From Rhodococcus sp. 14-2483-1-2 (GTDB lineage Bacteria; Actinomycetota; Actinomycetes; Mycobacteriales; Mycobacteriaceae), in assembly GCF_002259405.1 (NCBI RefSeq), contig NZ_NPFW01000002.1, forward strand, positions 248,001 through 312,000: DNA of 64,000 nucleotides, read 5' to 3'. Position 1 is the stretch's first letter; each line of letters opens with the position of its first letter. Below the pieces are notes generated by a model. The model was not told where the DNA came from and searched no databases. It saw only the letters and a list, made by a program, of their open reading frames with translations. The position numbers were made by a program, and so were the translations under genes. Positions 53,081 through 61,146 of the stretch are shown piece by piece.

Positions 53081-54331
53081 TCAGCGCTTGTCGCGCCCCG
53101 ACCACGGCCGATCACGATTCTCCCGTGGCTCGGACGGTAGGCCGAGCACTCTCTCGCCGATGATGGTTCGCTGAATCTGATCGGTGCCGCCCGCCAGCCG
53201 GTAACCCGGGCTACCCAACACGTGCTCGGACCACGCGAAGAGATCGTCGTTCACCCGGGCGGAGATGTTCTCTCCCAACAGGTCTGCGGCAATCTCACCG
53301 ATCTTGCTCAGCACGTCCGATGCCATCAGTTTTCCGACCGACGCGGCCGGTCCCGGCGAGACCCCTGCCGCAGCGGCCCTCGCTACCCTGTCGGCGGTGG
53401 CGGCGCGCAGTTCGGATCGGATGTACACGTCGGCGATGTCCTGACGCACCAGCGGATCGCCGGCCACGCCGAGGGATTGTGCGAGAGTCACCAACTCTGC
53501 GACCGAGCCGCCCTTCTTGCGGGTCACCGAACCGGAGGCGGTGCGCTCGAAGGCCAGAGTGGCACCGGCAACTTTCCACCCCGCGCCGACGTCGCCCAGG
53601 CGCATGCTGTCGGGAACTCGAACGTTGTGCAGGAACACCTCGTTGAAGGATGCGCCCCCGCTCATCTGCCGAATCGGGCGGATCTCGACGCCCTCGAGGT
53701 CGAGTGGAACCAGGAACGCGGTGATTCCCTTGTGCTTGGGCACGTCAGGATCGGTGCGGGCCAGGAGCATCCCGAGGTCTGCGAACCGTGCGCCCGACGA
53801 CCACACCTTCTGCCCGTTGAAGACCCAGTGGTCACCATCGCGCACCCCCTTACATCCGAGCGCCGCGAGATCGGATCCTGCACCGGGCTCGCTGAAGAGT
53901 TGGCAGGCGAGCAAGTCCGTGCGCAGCAGCGGATTCGCATAAGTCGCTCGCTGTTCGTCCGAGCCGAACATCGCAACTGCGGGACCGACGAGACCCGTGG
54001 TGACACTGATGAGTTCGGTCGACGGGGGAACTTCGAACTCGCGCTCGGCCTGGGCGATCGCCGACGCGAAAGAGGCGGGTAGTCCGCGTCCACCGTGCTC
54101 GACCGACAACGTCACCGCGCCGTAGCCGGCGTCGAAGCGCCTGCGCCGATAGCTTCTGGCGGCGTCGAGCAAGGCCGACTCGTCGGCATCGGACAGATTA
54201 CGAAAGACGGCAAGATCCGCGCGGTCGTCCGCCGACGGTGTCGGCCGCAACGACAGGATCGAACTCAACCACGAGCGAAACTCCGACCGGAAGTCCAGCA
54301 GCTCGGGAATCGTATCGACAACCTCTGTCAT
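53081..54331 (-). CDS. Acyl-CoA dehydrogenase, large subunit-like (second set)
   Basis: A 416-aa FAD enzyme closely matching the 34387 protein in layout: LACQLFSEPGAGSDLAALGC, DHWVFNGQKVWSSGARFADL, RPIRQMSGGASFNEVFLHNV and the C-terminal GGTDQIQRTIIGERVLGLPS. It is the last gene of the leftward six-gene operon that starts with the 2-oxoacid dehydrogenase E1 alpha gene. The thiolase-like stop lies 13 nt upstream of its ATG. Together with the convergent small-type gene at 51993 it likely makes a heteromer acting one cycle later, or on a different intermediate, than the first set. Confidence 0.9.
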   Translation of the reverse strand: MTEVVDTIPELLDFRSEFRSWLSSILSLRPTPSADDRADLAVFRNLSDADESALLDAARSYRRRRFDAGYGAVTLSVEHGGRGLPASFASAIAQAEREFEVPPSTELISVTTGLVGPAVAMFGSDEQRATYANPLLRTDLLACQLFSEPGAGSDLAALGCKGVRDGDHWVFNGQKVWSSGARFADLGMLLARTDPDVPKHKGITAFLVPLDLEGVEIRPIRQMSGGASFNEVFLHNVRVPDSMRLGDVGAGWKVAGATLAFERTASGSVTRKKGGSVAELVTLAQSLGVAGDPLVRQDIADVYIRSELRAATADRVARAAAAGVSPGPAASVGKLMASDVLSKIGEIAADLLGENISARVNDDLFAWSEHVLGSPGYRLAGGTDQIQRTIIGERVLGLPSEPRENRDRPWSGRDKR

Positions 54332-54344
54332 GGTTCGCCTTTCG

Positions 54345-55499
54345 CTATCGGCTCGTCAGCACGGTGCAGGCCGACAGACCCGGTGCCCCGTAGACATGCG
54401 TGAATCCGACGGTCGGCCCGCCGGGCACCTGACGCCCGTCCGCTCGACCCTGCAGTTGACGCACCACCTCGTGCACCTGCCGCAATCCGGATGCGCCGAT
54501 CGGCTCACCTCCAGCCAGACATCCACCATCGGTGTTGATCGGAAGGTCGCCGTCCCAGTCGGTCGCTCCGGAGCCGAGCAACTGTGCTTGCTCACCGTGC
54601 TCGCAGAGCCCGGTTTCGGCCATGTGGATCAACTCGGACCCGGAATCGGTGTCCTGCAACTGCGCCACATCGACGTCGGCCGGATCCACACCCGCTCCGG
54701 CGAATGCAGACGCGGCCGCGTCGATACTCGGGCTGTGCACCGGATCGGTGGTCAACCAGGGTGAGAAGACTTCGAAGGATCCCGGTCGTCTCGTTCGGAC
54801 TTCGACGGATGCCAGCCGAATCGGCCGCTCGCACATGTCGTGTGCCCGCTCACCCCGAGCGAGAATCAGTGCCACGCCGCCCTCGCCCGGCGAACAGAAC
54901 ATGTACTGGGTCAGCGGGTCGTTGATCATCGGGGACGCCAGCACCTGAGCCGAGGTCAGTGGAGTGCGACGCCACGCCATCGGATGCGCCGCACCATTGG
55001 CGAAGGCCCGCTCGGATACCGCGGCGAGGGCGTACTCGTCGAGTCCGTACCGGTGGAGGTACCGACGAGTCTTCATGGCGAAGTACTGCGTGGTGACCAT
55101 CAGACCGGTCTGCGCGTACCAGGGGTCGAGACCGTAGGCCGCGGGGTCGGATGCGAATGCTCCTCGCGGGTGCTTGTCGAAACCGACGACTGCGACGATC
55201 CCCGCTCGACCGGCGGTGAGCATGTCGGCCGCGGTCGACAGCGCGACTCCCCCTGTGGCGCAGCCGTTCTTGACGGTCGTGAACGGGATTCCGGTCAGCC
55301 CGAGCCGAGACACCAGCGAGTCCGGCTTGCCGGAGACGTTGCTGCCACCGACGGCCGCATCGACATCGGACCACCCGATTCCGGCGTCTTTCAGTGCGGC
55401 ACGAAGTGCATGTTCCCCCATGTCCATGCCGGAGACACCGTCGTGCCGCCCGAGGGCATGCATCCCCGCTCCGACGACGAAGATGTCGGCCGGACTCAC
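54345..55499 (-). CDS. Thiolase-like protein (lipid-transfer/SCP2-type, probable aldolase)
   Basis: A 384-aa thiolase-fold protein starting at GTG 55499, overlapping the DUF35 stop (GTGA). The nucleophile loop VKNGCATGGVAL is present. The canonical GHPxGATG motif reads GGEPIGASG, so the catalytic His is replaced by Glu, and the C-terminal GLSACTVLTSR lacks the usual CxGGG. This resembles the Ltp2-type proteins that, with a DUF35 partner, act as retro-aldolases in steroid side-chain cleavage rather than as CoA thiolases. With the DUF35 protein encoded just upstream it would cleave a beta-hydroxyacyl-CoA, releasing a short acyl-CoA and a ketone or aldehyde. Confidence 0.82.
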   Translation of the reverse strand: MSPADIFVVGAGMHALGRHDGVSGMDMGEHALRAALKDAGIGWSDVDAAVGGSNVSGKPDSLVSRLGLTGIPFTTVKNGCATGGVALSTAADMLTAGRAGIVAVVGFDKHPRGAFASDPAAYGLDPWYAQTGLMVTTQYFAMKTRRYLHRYGLDEYALAAVSERAFANGAAHPMAWRRTPLTSAQVLASPMINDPLTQYMFCSPGEGGVALILARGERAHDMCERPIRLASVEVRTRRPGSFEVFSPWLTTDPVHSPSIDAAASAFAGAGVDPADVDVAQLQDTDSGSELIHMAETGLCEHGEQAQLLGSGATDWDGDLPINTDGGCLAGGEPIGASGLRQVHEVVRQLQGRADGRQVPGGPTVGFTHVYGAPGLSACTVLTSR

Positions 55500-55882
55500 G
55501 AGACTGCCCGGGCAAAGGCGAACGTGACCTGGCCCCCGCCGACGTCGAGCAAACACAACTCGACCTCGTCACCGATCGCGACCTCACCGACTATTCGCGA
55601 CTCGACCAGAACCGCACCGAGATCGACGTATCCGACGACGAACGGTTCGAATCCCGACGACGGCGGCTGGTACGGCGGTTTCGGCGCGAACGTCTGGGTG
55701 GTCCACGTCCAAATCGTTCCTCGATCGGGCAGCGCCGTGCGCGTGACGTTCTCGCCGGTACACCCCGGGCACCGCTCGGCTGCCGGAAAGACGACCACAT
55801 CGCAGTCGCCACACGAACTCCCGGCCAACAGTGGTGGGTCGAGTTCGACGAACAGCCCGTCGTCGATCGCAGTCGATTCCAT
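55496..55882 (-). CDS. DUF35 OB-fold/zinc-ribbon partner of the thiolase-like protein
   Basis: A 128-aa protein. A rubredoxin-like zinc ribbon with paired cysteines (SSCGDCDVVVFPAAERCPGC) is followed by an OB fold (RGTIWTWTTQTFAPKPPY, FVVGYVDLGAVLVESRIVGE and GDEVELCLLDV). Such proteins bind thiolase-fold partners and are needed for activity of Ltp2-type aldolases and archaeal thiolases. Gene order and the GTGA overlap with the thiolase-like gene support one complex. It lies 14 nt after the E2 gene. Confidence 0.87.
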   Translation of the reverse strand: MESTAIDDGLFVELDPPLLAGSSCGDCDVVVFPAAERCPGCTGENVTRTALPDRGTIWTWTTQTFAPKPPYQPPSSGFEPFVVGYVDLGAVLVESRIVGEVAIGDEVELCLLDVGGGQVTFAFARAVS

Positions 55883-55896
55883 GTCCTCCCGCTGGC

Positions 55897-57351
55897 CTAT
55901 TCCGCCAACAGGCTCAGCGGGCGCGCCAAGAGGTCGCTCACGGTGCGGAGGTATTCCGCCGCGGGAGCTCCGTCCACGGCTCGATGGTCGAACGTCAAGC
56001 TCAGGGTAATCACCTGAGTCTTGACGGGAGTCTCCCCCTCCCAGCGGAATCCGTCCTTCACGCGGCCGACTCCGAGGATCGCCACGTTACCGGGATTGAC
56101 GACCGGCGTGAAGAAATCGACCCCGTACGCCCCGAGTGTGCTGACCGAGAAGGTCGCACCCTCCATGTCCGACAGTCCCAGTCTCCCCGACCTGGCAGAT
56201 GCCGCCAATTCGGTGGTGCGAGAACCGATTGTGCCGATCGACAGCGAATCCGCTCCCCGGACGACCGGGACGACGAGGCCACCCTCGACCGACACTGCTA
56301 CGCCGATGTCGATGGCCTCGAACAGGGTCACCTTGTCGTCGGAGATTCCCGCGTTCAGCAGTGGGTGCTTCTTCAGTGCCAGCGCTGCTGCCTTGACCAC
56401 GAACGCGTTGAGGCTCGGCGGCTTCGACCCGCTGCGCGCGGACTCGGCTGCCAGTTGGGCCCGAACCTGCACCAGCGCAGTCACATCCGCTTCGTAGCCG
56501 TGCGTCAGTTGCGCCATGGAGTGCAGACTGTCGAGCATGTTGCGAGCGATCGCGCCTCGCATGCCCGAGAGCGGAATGACGTCACCGGGTTTCGGACCGA
56601 TTTTCTCGATAGGGGCAGGCACCGGGACCGATCGCTGCGCAACCGGCACTGCGGCCTTGGCACCGGCAGCATTCTCGATGTCGCCCTTGGTGATTCGACC
56701 CCCGATGCCGGATCCGGCGAGCTGATCCAGATCGACTCCGAGCTCGGCTGCACGGCGACGGAGCACCGGTCCGACGAAGTGGCCGGCCGCACTGTCCGCG
56801 CCGACGGCCTTCTCGGGCTGCGCCGCCTCTCGCATCACGACCGGCTCGGAGGAAGCGGCCTGCGCTGGACTGGCCGAAGGCGTTGCGGCGAGGAACTCCT
56901 CGACATCCTCGGAGACGATTCGCCCACCCGGGCCGGAACCTCGCACCTGTGCGAGGTCGACGTGGGACATCCCGGCGACGCGGCGTGCGTTGGGCGACGA
57001 CTTGATTCGCGATTCGCTGCCCCGTCCGGACACTGCGGTCTCGACTGCGACACCGTCTTCGGCCGTCGGTTCGTCCGCAGTCGCGACCGAGGCGTTACCG
57101 CCGGGCGCGGACTCACCGTCGCCGAGAAGCCACCCGATCACCGCGCCGACGGGCAAGACGTCACCGGCCTGCGCGGTCGTCGCCAGGATTCCCTCCGCCT
57201 CCGCTTCGACGTCGACGTCGACCTTGTCCGTTTCCAGCCGCAGAAGAACGTCGCCCAGACCGATGCGCTGGCCGGATTCGGCCACCCACTCGCCGATCAC
57301 GCCCTCCTGCATCGTCAGACCCAGCTTCGGCAGCACGATCTGCTGAGCCAC
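55897..57351 (-). CDS. 2-oxoacid dehydrogenase E2 (dihydrolipoyl acyltransferase) with two peripheral binding domains
   Basis: A 484-aa E2. Order: lipoyl domain (~1-78) with lipoyl-Lys43 in LETDKVDVDVEAEAEG; Ala/Pro/Ser linker; peripheral-subunit-binding domain 1 (~119-155, SHVDLAQVRGSGPGGRIVSE); linker; binding domain 2 (~195-230, LGVDLDQLAGSGIGGRITKG); and the catalytic domain (~255-484) with the active-site His456/Asp460 in TFDHRAVDGAPAAEYL. Two binding domains are unusual for a bacterial E2 and could hold E1 and E3 separately. Acyl specificity (acetyl, branched-chain or other) is not resolvable. It follows E1 beta by 2 nt. No E3 gene is present in the window. Confidence 0.92.
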   Translation of the reverse strand: MAQQIVLPKLGLTMQEGVIGEWVAESGQRIGLGDVLLRLETDKVDVDVEAEAEGILATTAQAGDVLPVGAVIGWLLGDGESAPGGNASVATADEPTAEDGVAVETAVSGRGSESRIKSSPNARRVAGMSHVDLAQVRGSGPGGRIVSEDVEEFLAATPSASPAQAASSEPVVMREAAQPEKAVGADSAAGHFVGPVLRRRAAELGVDLDQLAGSGIGGRITKGDIENAAGAKAAVPVAQRSVPVPAPIEKIGPKPGDVIPLSGMRGAIARNMLDSLHSMAQLTHGYEADVTALVQVRAQLAAESARSGSKPPSLNAFVVKAAALALKKHPLLNAGISDDKVTLFEAIDIGVAVSVEGGLVVPVVRGADSLSIGTIGSRTTELAASARSGRLGLSDMEGATFSVSTLGAYGVDFFTPVVNPGNVAILGVGRVKDGFRWEGETPVKTQVITLSLTFDHRAVDGAPAAEYLRTVSDLLARPLSLLAE

Positions 57352-57353
57352 GA

Positions 57354-58388
57354 TCAGTTCCTTTCGAGGAGACGGCGCACACCTGCGACGATGCGGTCGG
57401 CATCGGGAACGTAGGCCTTCTCGAGTGGTGTGCTGAACGGCACCGGCGTGAAGGGAGCACCGACGCGAAGTACGGGCGCGTCCAGGTAGTCGAACGCCTC
57501 CTCCTGGATCTGCGCGGCCACCTCGGCTCCGATTCCACCGAAGGTCACGGCCTCGTGCACCACGAGGATGCGGTTGGTCTTCGACGCAGACTTCACGATG
57601 GTGGCAGTGTCCAGAGGCTGGACCGTCCGCGGATCGACGACCTCCACCGACACCCCGGACTCGGCCAGGATGTCCGCGGCCTTCAGCGCTTCGGTGACCA
57701 TGCGCCCGAACGCCACGATGGTCACGTCGTCGCCTTCTCGCGGAACGGCAGCCTCGCCGAGGGGAATTGCGTAGAGGTCCTCGGGAACCTCGGCACGGGC
57801 ACCGAGAAGCACCTTGTTGAGCATGAACACGACGGGGTTGTCGTCACGAACGGCGGAGACCATCAATCCCTTTGCGTCGTGGGCGTTCGACGGCATGACC
57901 ACCTTCAGACCGGGCGTGTGCGCCAACCAAGCCTCGAGACTCTGCGAGTGCTGCGCCCCCGCGCTGACACCGGCACCGTAGGCGACGGTGATGACCATGG
58001 GGACCTTGACCTCGCCCCCGTACATGAACTTCATCTTGGCGGCCTGATTGACGACCTGATCGAGCGCTACGGCCAGGAAATCCATGAACATGATGTCGAC
58101 GATGGGGCGCAGACCGCGCGCGGCCGCGCCGACGCCGAGTCCGATCAGGCCCATCTCGGCGATCGGTGTGTCGACCATGCGCCTCGGCCCGAATTCGTCG
58201 AGCAGGCCGTCGTACATATGGAAGACACCGCCGTATCCGGCGACATCCTCACCGATGACGAAGACGTCCTCGTCCTCGCGCATGACCTGAGCGACGGCTT
58301 CGTTGTAGGCCTTGACGTAGGTGGTGACTCGGCCCGCAGCGGCTGGTGCCGTCGCAGTTGCGTTGGGTGTTTCCGTTGCAGTAGACAT
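57354..58388 (-). CDS. 2-oxoacid (acetoin-type) dehydrogenase E1 beta
   Basis: A 344-aa transketolase-like beta chain. Motifs: VFVIGEDVAGYGGVFHMYDG, VDTPIAEMGLIGLGVGAAAR, FMDFLAVALDQVVNQAAKMK and SAGAQHSQSLEAWLAHTPGL, with the C-terminal VVDPRTVQPLDTATIVKSAS. It pairs with the alpha chain to form the ThDP-dependent decarboxylase. I use ATG 58388; an in-frame ATG 36 nt earlier (same MSTATE opening) would overlap the alpha gene by 17 nt. The style is intermediate between acetoin dehydrogenase and branched-chain complexes. Confidence 0.9.
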   Translation of the reverse strand: MSTATETPNATATAPAAAGRVTTYVKAYNEAVAQVMREDEDVFVIGEDVAGYGGVFHMYDGLLDEFGPRRMVDTPIAEMGLIGLGVGAAARGLRPIVDIMFMDFLAVALDQVVNQAAKMKFMYGGEVKVPMVITVAYGAGVSAGAQHSQSLEAWLAHTPGLKVVMPSNAHDAKGLMVSAVRDDNPVVFMLNKVLLGARAEVPEDLYAIPLGEAAVPREGDDVTIVAFGRMVTEALKAADILAESGVSVEVVDPRTVQPLDTATIVKSASKTNRILVVHEAVTFGGIGAEVAAQIQEEAFDYLDAPVLRVGAPFTPVPFSTPLEKAYVPDADRIVAGVRRLLERN

Positions 58389-58407
58389 GCTCAGCCTTTT
58401 CAGATCT

Positions 58408-59439
58408 TCAGTCGCTGTAGACATTGAGGGCGAAGTCGGCCAGGTCCGGGAACGGGCTGGCTTCGGCGAAATTCACGGATTCGGCGATGTCGGCATCCAC
58501 CTCGGCCCAGACGGTGGCGAACTCGGCTTCGGTGACCAGTCCCTCGGTCACCGCCCGCGCCTCGAGCAACTTGATGGCGTCACGTTCCTTCCAGGCCTCG
58601 ACCTCTTCCTGGGTGCGGTACGTCTTGCGAAGACCCTTCACACCCTGGTGGTCGTAGTAGCGATACGTCTTGGCTTCCACCAGGGTCGGACCGCCACCGC
58701 TTCGCGCCCGCTCGACGGCGCGACCGACTGCGGCACGCACGGCGATGGCGTCCATACCGTCGCAGATCTCGCTCGGGAACCCGTACGCAGCCGCGCGATC
58801 GGCCACATTCTCCAGCTTCATGTGGTCACGGAGTGCCGTGAATTCGGCGTATCCGTTGTTCTCGCAGACGAAGACGACCGGCAGCTCGAGAATTCCCGCC
58901 ATGTTGGCCGCCTCGTGAAACGCCCCGATGTTGCTTGCTCCGTCGCCGAAGAAAGGTACGGCGACCGTATCCTCGTCGCGGTACTTCGCCGCGAACGCGG
59001 CACCCACTGCAATCGGAATACCGCCTCCGACAATGCCGTTGGCACCGAGCATGCCGATCGACAGGTCGTTGATGTGCATGGAGCCGCCACGACCCTTGCA
59101 GTAACCGTCGACGCGGCCGAACAACTCGGCGAACATCGGCTTGAACTCGGCACCCTTGGCGACGGCATGGCCGTGTCCACGATGGGTCGAGGTGATCTGG
59201 TCGGTGTCCCTGAGGTTCGACATCGCGCCGGCCGCAACGGCCTCCTGGCCGACGTAGAGATGCAGGAAGCCCGGCATCCGACCGCCCTCCATCAACCGCC
59301 CGGCCTCGGTCTCGAACTGCCTGATTCGCACCATCCTGCGATGCAGATCGAGCAGAACCTCTCGGCTCGGCGTCGGATCGTTCGATCCGATGGGCTCTAC
59401 GGCCTCGCGGGTCGGGTCGGTCGCGGTCGAAGTCACCAC
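58408..59439 (-). CDS. 2-oxoacid (acetoin-type) dehydrogenase E1 alpha
   Basis: A ThDP-binding alpha chain of about 343 aa. The ThDP motif is FFGDGASNIGAFHEAANMAG ending in CENN, preceded by STHRGHGHAVAKGAEFKPMF and YCKGRGGSMHINDLSIGMLG. The N-terminal end offers GTG at 59445, 59439 and 59436; the GAGG ribosome site overlaps the first, so 59439 or 59436 is preferred. First gene of a six-gene operon: E1 alpha, E1 beta, E2, DUF35, thiolase-like, acyl-CoA dehydrogenase. It would decarboxylate a 2-oxo acid or cleave an acetoin-like diketone/ketol formed late in the pathway, passing the acyl group to E2. Confidence 0.9.
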   Translation of the reverse strand: MVTSTATDPTREAVEPIGSNDPTPSREVLLDLHRRMVRIRQFETEAGRLMEGGRMPGFLHLYVGQEAVAAGAMSNLRDTDQITSTHRGHGHAVAKGAEFKPMFAELFGRVDGYCKGRGGSMHINDLSIGMLGANGIVGGGIPIAVGAAFAAKYRDEDTVAVPFFGDGASNIGAFHEAANMAGILELPVVFVCENNGYAEFTALRDHMKLENVADRAAAYGFPSEICDGMDAIAVRAAVGRAVERARSGGGPTLVEAKTYRYYDHQGVKGLRKTYRTQEEVEAWKERDAIKLLEARAVTEGLVTEAEFATVWAEVDADIAESVNFAEASPFPDLADFALNVYSD

Positions 59440-59520
59440 GTACACCTCATTCTCTGCAGACTTTGTTTACGTCTTCACCAGTATGGCCACAACCCTAGCG
59501 CAATGTAAGTAGAATCACTA

Positions 59521-59533
59521 TAAAGTTACTTAA
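59521..59533. promoter_or_regulatory. Regulon operator site 5, TAAAGTTACTTAA, overlapping a -10 box
   Basis: AAGTTACTT with symmetric A/T flanks lies in the 128-nt divergent spacer between E1 alpha and the second CoA ligase. A minus-strand -10-like TATAGT (59517-59522) overlaps it, and TATAAA on the plus strand (59519-59524) does too, so binding would block both promoters. This fits repression. Confidence 0.75.
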
Positions 59534-59567
59534 CCCATTGCGCCACACCCTTCGGAGGATCGATCCC

Positions 59568-61115
59568 ATGCTCGACCGAATCAGAGATCGAGCCCGAGTC
59601 GATCCGTCTGGCCCGGCATTGATCGACGACACCACCTCGATGACGTGGTCCGAGGTCCTGACGGTCCTCGACGCACTCGGCGAACACCTTCTCGAGATCG
59701 CCCCCGACTCCGACGAACGAATTGCCGTCATCGGCGAGAACTCCGCTCCCACCCTGCTCACGCACGTAGCTGCCATTGCGCGGGGCGTCGGCACGGTGGC
59801 CGTCTCCCGACAACTGACACCCGACGAGATGTCGGAGCAGTTCCTCGACTCCGGAACCGTCGCAGTGGTGACGGGGCCCGCGGGTCTCACCTCGTCCCGC
59901 GGTGCCGCGGCCGCGGCACACCTCCGCGAGTTGATCGTGCACAGCTGCGACGGCGGCGTCGACACGGTGGCCTGGTCCGAGGCAGTCGTGCCGCGACAGA
60001 ACACCGCTGCATCCACACCCCCGACCGAGCGTCCTGCGCGTCCGCCGCTGGTCTACACGTCCGGCACCACCGGACGAGCTCGTGGCACCCAGGTGCGATG
60101 GTTGCCGAACACGGGCCGGAGCGCTGCCGAATTCGCCGACGGGGTGGCTGCGCGTTCGGGCTACCCGGACGGGGTTCACCTGGTGGTGGGACCGCTCCAG
60201 CACAACGGGCCGTTGACCGCCGTTCGCCATCTGCTCTCCGGCCACCCTGTGGTGGTGATGGGCCGTTTCGACGCCGAGACGACCCTGAAGTCGATCCATC
60301 GCCACCGCGTCACCTCCACGCTGATGGTCCCGACCCACTTCCAGCGACTGCTCGGACTCGATGCCGACACTCGCTCGACGTACGACGTCTCCAGTCTCGA
60401 GTACGTCGCGCACACCGGCTCGGCATGCCCGGCGGATGTCAAGCGATCCATGATCGACTGGTTCGGGCCGGTTCTGGTGGAGTCCTACGGCGGTAGCGAA
60501 ATCGGCACGGTGTGCAAGATCGACTCACCCGACTGGCTCACTCATCCGGGATCGGTCGGTCGAGCGGTACCGCCGTTCGAAGCGGTCGTCGTCGACGCCG
60601 ACGGGAACGAGCTCGACCGCGGACAGACCGGGGTACTCGGCTTCCGAACCCCACCCGAACGCAGCGTGGTGTACCACGCCGACCCCGAAAAGACCGCTGC
60701 AGCATACATTCTGCCGGGTGTCGCAACCCTGGGCGACGTCGGATACGTGGACGAGAACGGGTTCGTCTTCATCACCGACAGAATCGCCGACATGGTGGTG
60801 TCCGGAGGCGTGAACCTCTACCCCGCCGAAAGCGAACGAGTCCTGTCCTCGCACCCCGCCGTCGCAGAGGTGGCCGTCATCGGAGTACCGGATGCCGACT
60901 TCGGCGAAGCCCTACTGGCTCTGGTTGTCCCGGAACCGAATACAGGATTGGACACCGCCGAGCTCGCAGGGTTCGCCAAGGCGTCGATGGCGTCGTACAA
61001 ATGCCCCAAGAGGTACGTGATCGTCGACGAGCTGACCCGCAACGCCATGGGCAAGCTCGACAAGAAGGCACTGCGAGCACCGTACTGGGCTACCGACCGG
61101 ACCATCGCCGGCTAG
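59568..61115 (+). CDS. Acyl-CoA ligase (AMP-binding), second of the regulon
   Basis: A 515-aa ANL ligase. P-loop LVYTSGTTGRARGTQVRW (Arg-Ala replaces the usual Pro-Lys, so the loop is atypical), VESYGGSEIGTVCKI, ATLGDVGYVDENG, hinge DRIADMVVSGGVNLYPAESE and catalytic Lys in RNAMGKLDKKALR. ATG 59568 follows GGAGG at 59554-59558. It activates an acid intermediate to its CoA ester. Monocistronic and divergent from the E1 alpha operon. The substrate presumably differs from that of the ligase at 31922, with which it shares only general family similarity. Confidence 0.87.
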   Translation: MLDRIRDRARVDPSGPALIDDTTSMTWSEVLTVLDALGEHLLEIAPDSDERIAVIGENSAPTLLTHVAAIARGVGTVAVSRQLTPDEMSEQFLDSGTVAVVTGPAGLTSSRGAAAAAHLRELIVHSCDGGVDTVAWSEAVVPRQNTAASTPPTERPARPPLVYTSGTTGRARGTQVRWLPNTGRSAAEFADGVAARSGYPDGVHLVVGPLQHNGPLTAVRHLLSGHPVVVMGRFDAETTLKSIHRHRVTSTLMVPTHFQRLLGLDADTRSTYDVSSLEYVAHTGSACPADVKRSMIDWFGPVLVESYGGSEIGTVCKIDSPDWLTHPGSVGRAVPPFEAVVVDADGNELDRGQTGVLGFRTPPERSVVYHADPEKTAAAYILPGVATLGDVGYVDENGFVFITDRIADMVVSGGVNLYPAESERVLSSHPAVAEVAVIGVPDADFGEALLALVVPEPNTGLDTAELAGFAKASMASYKCPKRYVIVDELTRNAMGKLDKKALRAPYWATDRTIAG

Positions 61116-61117
61116 AG

Positions 61118-61136
61118 CGTCGGGCATGGTCCGACG
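61118..61136. terminator. Candidate hairpin terminator between convergent genes
   Basis: CGTCGG-gcatggt-CCGACG makes a perfect 6-bp stem with a 7-nt loop in the 31-nt gap between the ligase stop (61115) and the oxidoreductase stop (61147). No U-tract follows, as is common in actinobacteria. It could serve both strands. Confidence 0.5.
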
Positions 61137-61146
61137 AGACGACCGG

